DNA of 5,321 nt from Dehalococcoidia bacterium (GTDB taxonomy: Bacteria > Chloroflexota > Dehalococcoidia > Plut-88900). How positions within the stretch are numbered: position 1 is the stretch's first letter; each line of letters begins with the position of its first letter. Under the pieces are notes generated by a model, which was not told the DNA's origin, made no database searches, and saw nothing but the letters and a program-made list of their open reading frames with translations. The position numbers were made by a program, and so were the translations under genes. Where the stretch lies: positions 1 through 5,321 of the forward strand of contig JAAXHX010000291.1 in assembly GCA_012270635.1 (NCBI GenBank). Direction: 5' to 3'. Below are positions 1 through 4,684 of this stretch, piece after piece.

Positions 1-97
1 GGGCTTGTAATTTGTCCGAGCCTCTGTAATATAGAACGCAAACCCGTCCAATACAACCCAAATTTCGAGTGAGGGTCCCTCCCGGCTGTGAAAAGGG

Positions 98-126
98 TTG
101 ACTTCGTTGCCCCTCATCCCTAGGTT
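98..126 (+). promoter_or_regulatory. possible sigma70-type promoter of the ABC exporter gene
   Basis: TTGACT at 98-103 matches the -35 consensus at 5 of 6 bases. It is followed after exactly 17 bases by TAGGTT at 121-126, which matches the -10 consensus only at the first, second and last bases. Transcription would begin near 133, leaving an untranslated leader of about 40 bases before the ATG at 173. A perfect odd palindrome, GAGGG-T-CCCTC (71-81), lies 16 bases upstream of the -35 box and could be an operator, though it may be chance. The rest of 1-97 shows nothing I can assign. Confidence is low because the -10 box is poor. Confidence 0.35.
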
Positions 127-172
127 TGTAGTCCATACAGCCATCCGATGCGCCCCAAAACCCTGGACAACA

Positions 173-1939
173 ATGGCCTTTTTCATCCAGTTTTATCGCC
201 TTCTGAAGGGCCGGCGCCTCCCCATGGCCCTCTCGATCGGCTGCGGCCTCCTCTTTACCGCGGCCAACCTCCTGCCCCCGCTGCTCATCCGAAAACTTAT
301 CCAGTGGCTGACCCAGGGCGGGGGGAGTCCGGAAGCACTGCTCCAGATCAGCCTCCTCCTCGTCGGCGTCTACCTCCTGAGGGGCGCCGCCCGCTACGGC
401 TACGGCTTCTTCTCGCACATCACCGCCTACCGGGTCATGCACGACCTGATGACCCGGGTCTACCGGCACCTCCAGACCCTGCCCCACCGCTTCTTCAACA
501 CGAGGCACACCGGCAGCCTCATCTCCCGATCGATCAACGACATCGAGGCGGTCGAAGACTTTGTCGCCCACGGGGTTCCGGAAACCGCCCTGGCCACCCT
601 CATCCCGGTCTCCATGATGGCCGTCCTCTTCACCCTCAACCCCACACTCGCCCTCGTCACCCTTCTGCCCATCCCCATTGCCGCGTTCCTGGTCTATCGC
701 TACGTCTCAAAAGTACGCGCCATGTGGCGGGCCGTCCGGGAACACCTCTCCAACCTGGTCGCCCTGGTGCAGGACAGCTTCTCCGGCATCCCCGTGATCA
801 AGTCCTTCGTGCAGGAACACAACCGCGCCCGCCTGGTGGAAACCCAGAGCCGAAAGTTCAGAGACAGCAGCATCGCCGCCAACAGAATCTCCATTTTACC
901 CGCAGGCATCATCGAGGCCATCGGCGGTCTCGGCATCGTTCTGGTCATCTGGAGCGGTGGGGCCATGGCCCTGGAGGGAACGATCTCCGTGGCCGACCTC
1001 TTCGTTTTCATCGTCTACATGGGCCACATCTACCAGCCCTTCCTCCAGCTTGCCTCCTTCAACGACACCCTCCAGAAGGCAGCCGCCAGCACCGAGCGCG
1101 TCCTGGACCTCCTCGCCGTCCAGTCCGACATCGTAGACGCCCCGGACGCCGCCGCGCCCGAGCACATCGCCTGGGACATCCACCTCCGGGATGTCACCTT
1201 TGGCTACGATGCCGACGTGCCCGTCCTGTTCAACATCGACCTGCGGATTGACGAGGGTGAAATCGTCGCCTTAGTCGGCCCCACCGGCGCGGGCAAGACC
1301 ACCGTCACCGGCCTCATCCCTCGCTTCTACGACCCTCAGCAGGGCACCGTCACAATCGGCGGGTACGACATCCGCAACTTCCCCCTCGCCTACCTGCGGG
1401 GGCACATCGCTCCGGTCCTCCAGGACGTCTTCCTCTTCCACGGCACCGTGCGGGAAAACCTCCTCTTCGCCCGCCCGGAAGCCAACGAGCATGAGGTCCA
1501 AAGCGCCGCCCGGGCGGCCAACGCCGATCCCTTTATCCTCGACCTGCCCGACGGCTACGACACCCTCATCGGCGAACGGGGCGTGCGCCTCTCAGGCGGT
1601 CAGAAACAGCGCCTCTCCATCGCCCGCGCGATTCTCAAAGACGCCCCTGTCCTCATCCTTGATGAGGCCACCTCCTCCGTAGACGCCGAAACCGAGTCCT
1701 TCATCCAGGAGGCCATCTCCCGCCTGACCCGCCACCGCACCACCCTGGTCATCGCCCACCGCCTCTCCACCGTCCGAAACGCCGACAAAATCGTCGTCTT
1801 GGACGCGGGCCGCATCGTCGAAACCGGCACCCACGACGACCTGATGGATGCCGACGGCCTCTACGCCAGGATGGTCCGCGCCCAGGACCTCTCCAGAAAA
1901 TGGCAGTTTGTCCCCAGCCGTCAGAACGCCGCGGACTGA
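173..1939 (+). CDS. ABC exporter half-transporter, fused membrane and ATP-binding domains (MsbA/multidrug type)
   Basis: This 588-residue protein fits a homodimeric (or heterodimer-partner) inner-membrane ABC exporter that uses ATP to move lipids, drugs or peptides outward. About six hydrophobic segments fill roughly residues 17-295, with the long intracellular helices typical of type IV exporters; one carries FFNTRHTGSLISR. The ATPase domain holds every expected motif, numbered from the ATG at 173: A-loop Tyr345, Walker A GPTGAGKTT (369-377, Lys375), Q-loop Gln417, signature LSGGQ (473-477), Walker B VLILDE (493-498, catalytic Glu498) and H-loop His529. The frame stays open upstream to a TTG at 98, but that TTG is the first base triplet of a likely -35 box and would add a 25-residue tail before the usual cytoplasmic start, so I prefer the ATG. 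The ribosome site in front of it is weak (GGA at 165-167). Length and motifs are normal and the gene looks intact. The substrate cannot be told from sequence. The neighbours give no help: the next gene converges on it, and codon third positions here are strongly C-biased. Confidence 0.95.
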   Translation: MAFFIQFYRLLKGRRLPMALSIGCGLLFTAANLLPPLLIRKLIQWLTQGGGSPEALLQISLLLVGVYLLRGAARYGYGFFSHITAYRVMHDLMTRVYRHLQTLPHRFFNTRHTGSLISRSINDIEAVEDFVAHGVPETALATLIPVSMMAVLFTLNPTLALVTLLPIPIAAFLVYRYVSKVRAMWRAVREHLSNLVALVQDSFSGIPVIKSFVQEHNRARLVETQSRKFRDSSIAANRISILPAGIIEAIGGLGIVLVIWSGGAMALEGTISVADLFVFIVYMGHIYQPFLQLASFNDTLQKAAASTERVLDLLAVQSDIVDAPDAAAPEHIAWDIHLRDVTFGYDADVPVLFNIDLRIDEGEIVALVGPTGAGKTTVTGLIPRFYDPQQGTVTIGGYDIRNFPLAYLRGHIAPVLQDVFLFHGTVRENLLFARPEANEHEVQSAARAANADPFILDLPDGYDTLIGERGVRLSGGQKQRLSIARAILKDAPVLILDEATSSVDAETESFIQEAISRLTRHRTTLVIAHRLSTVRNADKIVVLDAGRIVETGTHDDLMDADGLYARMVRAQDLSRKWQFVPSRQNAAD

Positions 1940-1973
1940 CCTCCTTCAAAGCAGCAGTGCGTTCTGAGGAACG
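1921..1973. repeat. overlapping inverted repeats at the 3' end of the exporter gene
   Basis: TCAGAACGC (1921-1929) is the perfect reverse complement of GCGTTCTGA (1959-1967), a 9-base-pair stem enclosing a 29-base loop that contains the exporter's TGA stop (1937-1939). The right arm can instead fold locally: CGTTC (1960-1964) pairs with GAACG (1969-1973) around the loop TGAG. The two folds compete for the same CGTTC. The position between two convergent genes suits a two-way transcript end or an RNA-stabilising structure. There is no run of T on either side, so it is not a textbook intrinsic terminator. Confidence 0.35.
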
Positions 1974-1991
1974 GGTTGTGACAGCCCTGAC

Positions 1992-2012
1992 CCATTACGC
2001 GTTACGCAATAC
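1992..2012 (-). repeat. heptamer tandem repeat overlapping the sulfatase-like gene's stop codon
   Basis: Read on the minus strand, three consecutive 7-base units occur: GTATTGC (2012-2006), GTAACGC (2005-1999) and GTAATGG (1998-1992). The TAA stop of the sulfatase-like gene (2004-2002) lies inside the second unit, and the third unit supplies another TAA one frame over. The array is short and imperfect, so alone it would be weak. It is strengthened by the equally placed GACTGAA heptamers at the end of the next gene. Confidence 0.45.
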
Positions 2013-3372
2013 TGGACGAGGACATCTCGTATTCGCCCTGTACGCCTTTGACGATGCGTGTGCGGCTGCGCTTGAAGTGGTTGCCAAAGGCAGAGGCGAG
2101 GCGGAGGGCTTCCCGGGGGTGCTCGTCAATCTGGTTGTGTCTCTCCTGCGGGTCGTCGATGAGGTTGTAGAGTTCGTCCGGTGTTCCGTCGGGTCGCTGG
2201 ATGTAGCTCCAGGTTTTGTCCCGGGTGCAGCGGTCGATGCCGTGGTGATAGCCGGTGATGATGGCCTCCCGGTGGTCGTCGGCGTTACCTTTGAGGACGG
2301 GCAGAAAGCTCTGGCCGGCCATGGCGGAGGTGTTGTTGCCCAATCCGACGGCCTCTAAAAGGGTGGGGAGGACGTCGTGGAACTGCACGATGGCGGAGGT
2401 GCGGCGGCCTCCGCCTTCCCCTCCGGGCAGGCGGACCATAAAGGGAACGTTGAGAAGTTCGTTGTACATCCGGTCGGCGCCTTTGAGAAACTTGCCGTGG
2501 TCGCCAAGGGGGTGGCCGTGGTCGGCCATGAGCAGGATGATGGAATCGTCGTAATAGCCGAGATTTTTTAAGCTGTCAAAGAGACGGCCGAGGCAGTGGT
2601 CGACAAAGGCGGCTTCTCCGGCGTAGAGGCCCTGGATGTGGGCGATCTGTTCGGGGGAGGCCCAGTCTGCGGCCTGGCCGCCCATGGGCATGATCAGGCG
2701 AGGACCACCATAGCTGGGGTCGGTGTAGGTGTCGAAGCGGGCAGGAGGGTCCCAGGGTTCGTGGGGGTCGAAGGAGTCGATCCAGAGGAGCATCCTGTCG
2801 TGCGCCCGGTTGGTCTCCAGCCAGCCGGCGGCCGCGTCAACGACTTTGGCGGGAAACCAGTCCGCTTCGGAGGCGAAGCCGTCGGTGTTGGCCAGAAATT
2901 GGCCGATGCGGCTGCGCCAGACTTCAGGGTAATTTTCGTTGACATAGTCGTTGATCTCCCGCTTTGAGGGAGCAGAGACCCAGGGGTCGTATTCCTGCCC
3001 CCGGATCCATCGGTAGGCCGCAAAGTTGCGGTGGTAGTTCATGCCGGGGGCGCGGAAGTGATAGGTGTCCGAGATGAGGCCGCAGACGTAGCCCTCGTGG
3101 GAGAGGATCTGGGCGATGTGGATGTCTTCGGATGTGAGGGGCTGCCAGCCTCGGCAGGGGAGGGTGCGCTGCCCGGTCATGAGCTGGCAGCGGATGGGGA
3201 TGGTGGGCAGGGCCTCGGGGTAGGCGTTGTCGAAGACAATCGCTTCGGCAGCAAAGGCGTCGATGCTGGGAGTGCGGCAGGCCCCGATGTGGGGGAAGGG
3301 CCCCTCTCCGCCGTTGTAGAAGCTGACGTGGTCCTGTCGAAAGCTGTCCAGGACGATGACGATGAGGTTCAC
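2002..3372 (-). CDS. sulfatase-fold (alkaline phosphatase superfamily) hydrolase with Thr at the nucleophile position, cytoplasmic
   Basis: The 456-residue product has the full-length sulfatase/alkaline phosphatase fold signature. Residues 4-15 begin the first metal-binding strand (IVIVLDS, Asp9, then Asp14-His15). The nucleophile loop at 55-67 reads LPTIPIRCQLMTG. FDPHEPWDPP (201-210) supplies a likely substrate-contacting His204. MADHGHPLGDHG (282-293) gives the second metal pair Asp284-His285. The C-terminal ELYNLIDDPQE (400-410) is typical of sulfatases. In true sulfatases the loop is C/S-x-P-x-R with the first residue turned into formylglycine. Here that residue is Thr57 (codon ACC), and the following Cys62 is in the wrong place. 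Thr is the nucleophile in related phosphodiesterases and phosphoethanolamine transferases, so phosphoester or phosphodiester hydrolysis is as plausible as sulfate-ester hydrolysis. The second Asp of the usual Asp-Asp pair is Ser10. No signal peptide precedes the fold, so the enzyme should be cytoplasmic, unlike most polysaccharide sulfatases. The GTG start is well supported by a strong ribosome site 7 bases upstream and by the fold starting at once. Family is certain; substrate is unknown. Confidence 0.93.
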   Translation of the reverse strand: MNLIVIVLDSFRQDHVSFYNGGEGPFPHIGACRTPSIDAFAAEAIVFDNAYPEALPTIPIRCQLMTGQRTLPCRGWQPLTSEDIHIAQILSHEGYVCGLISDTYHFRAPGMNYHRNFAAYRWIRGQEYDPWVSAPSKREINDYVNENYPEVWRSRIGQFLANTDGFASEADWFPAKVVDAAAGWLETNRAHDRMLLWIDSFDPHEPWDPPARFDTYTDPSYGGPRLIMPMGGQAADWASPEQIAHIQGLYAGEAAFVDHCLGRLFDSLKNLGYYDDSIILLMADHGHPLGDHGKFLKGADRMYNELLNVPFMVRLPGGEGGGRRTSAIVQFHDVLPTLLEAVGLGNNTSAMAGQSFLPVLKGNADDHREAIITGYHHGIDRCTRDKTWSYIQRPDGTPDELYNLIDDPQERHNQIDEHPREALRLASAFGNHFKRSRTRIVKGVQGEYEMSSSSIA

Positions 3373-3379
3373 TGGTCTT

Positions 3380-3388
3380 CTCCTTCCT
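3380..3388 (-). promoter_or_regulatory. strong ribosome binding site fixing the GTG start of the sulfatase-like gene
   Basis: On the minus strand AGGAAGGAG is followed, 7 bases later, by GTG (3372-3370). This near-ideal Shine-Dalgarno placement decides in favour of the GTG as the start codon. Confidence 0.8.
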
Positions 3389-3420
3389 CAATACAGGGTG
3401 GGGATAGGTGGAATGGGCCT

Positions 3421-3451
3421 ATAATATCAAGCCTCAATGGGGCTCCGTCAA
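3421..3451 (-). promoter_or_regulatory. likely promoter of the sulfatase-like gene (extended -10)
   Basis: Read on the minus strand, TTGACG (3451-3446) resembles a -35 box. It is followed by a 19-base spacer ending in TGA and then TATTAT (3426-3421), a -10 box with the TGn extension. Extended -10 promoters tolerate long spacers. Transcription would begin near 3414, giving a leader of about 40 bases that includes the strong ribosome site. The same bases read forward give a perfect TATAAT (3420-3425) pointing at the dehydrogenase gene, but with no recognisable -35 partner. The element may therefore serve both directions. Confidence 0.5.
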
Positions 3452-3452
3452 G

Positions 3453-3461
3453 TCTAAACGT
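3453..3461 (+). repeat. TCTAAACGT element, copy 1
   Basis: This 9-base word occurs exactly again at 4572-4580, and both copies lie in the short gaps upstream of plus-strand genes. Its core AAACGT (3456-3461) faces an inverted copy, ACGTTT, at 3483-3488. The arrangement could be a regulator site, but 9 bases is short enough for coincidence. Confidence 0.25.
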
Positions 3462-3504
3462 GGGGATATGGCCGGGGAGGTTACGTTTGAAAATGGGATA
3501 AAGT

Positions 3505-4515
3505 ATGAAAAATGAAGCCGGCCAAACCAGGGGGGTTGCAGTGGATGATATTGTCCGGATTTCGGATGCGCAGATCGTGCAGGTTCTACCGGTGAGAGAC
3601 ATTGTGGAAAGCTGTGACGAGGCATTTCGGCTCTACGGGCTGGGGGAGATGAAGAATCCGTCCCGGCGGGAGGAAGTTCAAAAGGAGGGCAGGGAGGATG
3701 TATTCCGGCTGGAGCTGCCGGGGGAGTGGCCGGGACGCTACCGGGCGCGGAAGGTGATTGAGGAGCGTTCGGACGGGACGACGGGGCGGCTGGGAGAACG
3801 GACGTCCGCGATTGAACTGGAGGATTTGAGGTCGGGCAGGCGGGCGGTGCTGGATGCGGAGTATATCACGAATATGCGGACGGGGGCGGCCGGGGCGCTG
3901 GGCGCGCGCTACCTGGCCCGGCAGGACGTACAGAGGGTGGCGATTCTGGGGACGGGTCGGATTGCCCGGGCGCTGGCCCTGTGCGCAGACTGGGCGCACC
4001 GCCCGGCAGAGATTCGGGCGACGAGCCGACGGACGGCCAGCCGGGAGGCCTTCGAGGCGGCGGTGGGGCCGGAGGTCGGGGCGAAGCTGCACATGGTGGA
4101 TTCGATTGCGGCCTGTGTGAGCGGCGCGGATGCGGTGTTTGCAGCGGTGCCAACACCCGGGCCGATTCTGGCATCCGGAGACATCCCCGCAGATGTCCAC
4201 CTTTCGGTGATGGGGGGAGATTCGAGGACGGTGCAGCTCGATCTGGACCTGCTCTGCAGCCGGGTGGTCGTGGTGGACCATCCGGACCAGGCCCGGCAAT
4301 CGGGGGAGTTCCGGGTGGCTCTGGAGCGCAACCGCTATGGAGAGATCGGATTTGCGCGGGATGGAGAGGGGCGGGCACTCACGGTTGGGGATGCGGCGCT
4401 GGGCCGCCTGGAGGGACTTCGGGGGAAGGGGGCGATTGCCTATTTTACCGGGATGGCGGTGCAGGACCTGCACGCGGGGGCCCTAGCGTATGAAAGACTG
4501 AAGACTGAAGACTGA
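3505..4515 (+). CDS. ornithine cyclodeaminase / mu-crystallin family NAD(P)-dependent dehydrogenase
   Basis: The open frame encodes 336 residues of a cytoplasmic, usually dimeric family that acts on amino acids or cyclic imines. Members include ornithine cyclodeaminase, archaeal alanine dehydrogenase and ketimine or pyrroline-carboxylate reductases. Family landmarks are present in order: Lys83 in the substrate strand (RYRARK), ITNMRTGAAGALGARYLA (121-138) with Arg125, the Rossmann dinucleotide loop VAILGTGRIARA (145-156), SVMGGDSR (234-241) with the likely catalytic Asp239, VVVVDHPDQARQSGEF (254-269), and FTGMAVQDLHAGALAY (314-329). The ornithine cyclodeaminase motif that usually follows the Asp, PGKxE, is replaced by SRTVQ, so I would not call it ornithine cyclodeaminase. 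The outermost start is ATG 3505 with a poor ribosome site. A GTG at 3541 (residue 13) has AGGGGGG 5 bases upstream and would start the protein where the family normally begins, giving 324 residues. The last six residues, RLKTED, and the stop are encoded by a GACTGAA repeat. The gene is transcribed divergently from the sulfatase-like gene. Family is sure; substrate is not. Confidence 0.9.
   Translation: MKNEAGQTRGVAVDDIVRISDAQIVQVLPVRDIVESCDEAFRLYGLGEMKNPSRREEVQKEGREDVFRLELPGEWPGRYRARKVIEERSDGTTGRLGERTSAIELEDLRSGRRAVLDAEYITNMRTGAAGALGARYLARQDVQRVAILGTGRIARALALCADWAHRPAEIRATSRRTASREAFEAAVGPEVGAKLHMVDSIAACVSGADAVFAAVPTPGPILASGDIPADVHLSVMGGDSRTVQLDLDLLCSRVVVVDHPDQARQSGEFRVALERNRYGEIGFARDGEGRALTVGDAALGRLEGLRGKGAIAYFTGMAVQDLHAGALAYERLKTED
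3529..3535 (+). promoter_or_regulatory. ribosome binding site favouring a GTG start at 3541
   Basis: AGGGGGG sits 5 bases before the in-frame GTG at 3541-3543. GGGGG can pair with the CCUCC of 16S rRNA if one G-U pair is allowed. The alternative ATG at 3505 has only GGGA (3495-3498) ahead of it. The genome is G-rich, so the run may be accidental. Confidence 0.4.
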
Positions 4516-4516
4516 A
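4496..4516 (+). repeat. GACTGAA x3 heptamer tandem repeat encoding the dehydrogenase C-terminus and stop
   Basis: Three exact head-to-tail copies of GACTGAA lie at 4496-4502, 4503-4509 and 4510-4516. Each holds a TGA (at 4499, 4506 and 4513). Because 7 is not a multiple of 3, these fall in all three plus-strand frames, so any ribosome entering the array stops. The dehydrogenase uses the third. The reverse strand of the array has no stop codon in any frame. Confidence 0.85.
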
Positions 4517-4555
4517 AATCTGGTACGGAAATTGCAGGATTTTGGGGATAAGGCA

Positions 4556-4584
4556 TTGAACTTTTTGGACATCTAAACGTTAAT
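4556..4584 (+). promoter_or_regulatory. weak promoter candidate for the secreted-protein gene
   Basis: TTGAAC (4556-4561) and GTTAAT (4579-4584) each match 4 of 6 consensus bases with a 17-base spacer. They lie in the AT-richest part of the 169-base gap. Transcription would begin near 4591, about 94 bases before the ATG. The TCTAAACGT word (4572-4580) overlaps the spacer and -10 box, where a repressor could act. Read-through from the dehydrogenase gene is an equal possibility. Confidence 0.25.
4572..4580 (+). repeat. TCTAAACGT element, copy 2
   Basis: This is an exact copy of the 9-base word at 3453-3461. The inverted core CGTTTA occurs 80 bases on at 4661-4666, so both intergenic gaps hold a direct copy and an inverted partial copy. 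The biological meaning is unproven. Confidence 0.25.
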
Positions 4585-4684
4585 TAGGTGCATGAATTTC
4601 GTTTTGCTTGCCGAATGGTGGGCACCGTTACTGTGATATGAATCGACAGGGGATGCTGGTCGTTTAATACACATGGGGGGGTGG

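Noticed and set aside
98..172. TTG start at 98, extending the ABC exporter by 25 residues
   Set aside because: The TTG is part of a good -35-like hexamer, the G-rich run AAAAGGG directly abuts it with no spacing for a ribosome site, and 588 residues from ATG 173 matches the usual exporter length and N-terminus.
148..1251. Long plus-strand frame of 367 codons within the exporter
   Set aside because: Its product is almost entirely Pro/Arg/His-rich with no domain, as expected from an out-of-frame reading of C-rich coding DNA; the exporter frame has every ABC motif.
1940..2001. Replication origin at the composition switch
   Set aside because: The gap is only 62 bases, not AT-rich, and contains no DnaA-box-like TTATCCACA; there is no dnaA, dnaN or gyrase gene nearby.
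1900..2358. Plus-strand frame of 152 codons crossing the convergent junction
   Set aside because: It overlaps the end of the exporter and the sulfatase-like gene in the wrong frame, is Gly/Val-rich and has no recognisable motif.
3586..4473. Antisense frame of 295 codons opposite the dehydrogenase gene
   Set aside because: It is a Pro/Arg-rich shadow with no motif, caused by G-rich codons on the other strand; the plus-strand frame has clear family landmarks.
4496..4516. CRISPR-like array
   Set aside because: The 7-base units are directly adjacent with no spacers and there are no cas genes.
4515..4543. AAAATC/GATTTT inverted repeat as a terminator after the dehydrogenase gene
   Set aside because: It has only six mostly A-T pairs with a 17-base loop, and the bases that follow are Gs, not a T run.
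4675..4681. G7 tract as a phase-variation switch for the secreted-protein gene
   Set aside because: Seven Gs are short and unremarkable in a G-rich genome. With the ATG at 4685 the tract lies outside the coding region and more likely acts as the ribosome site.
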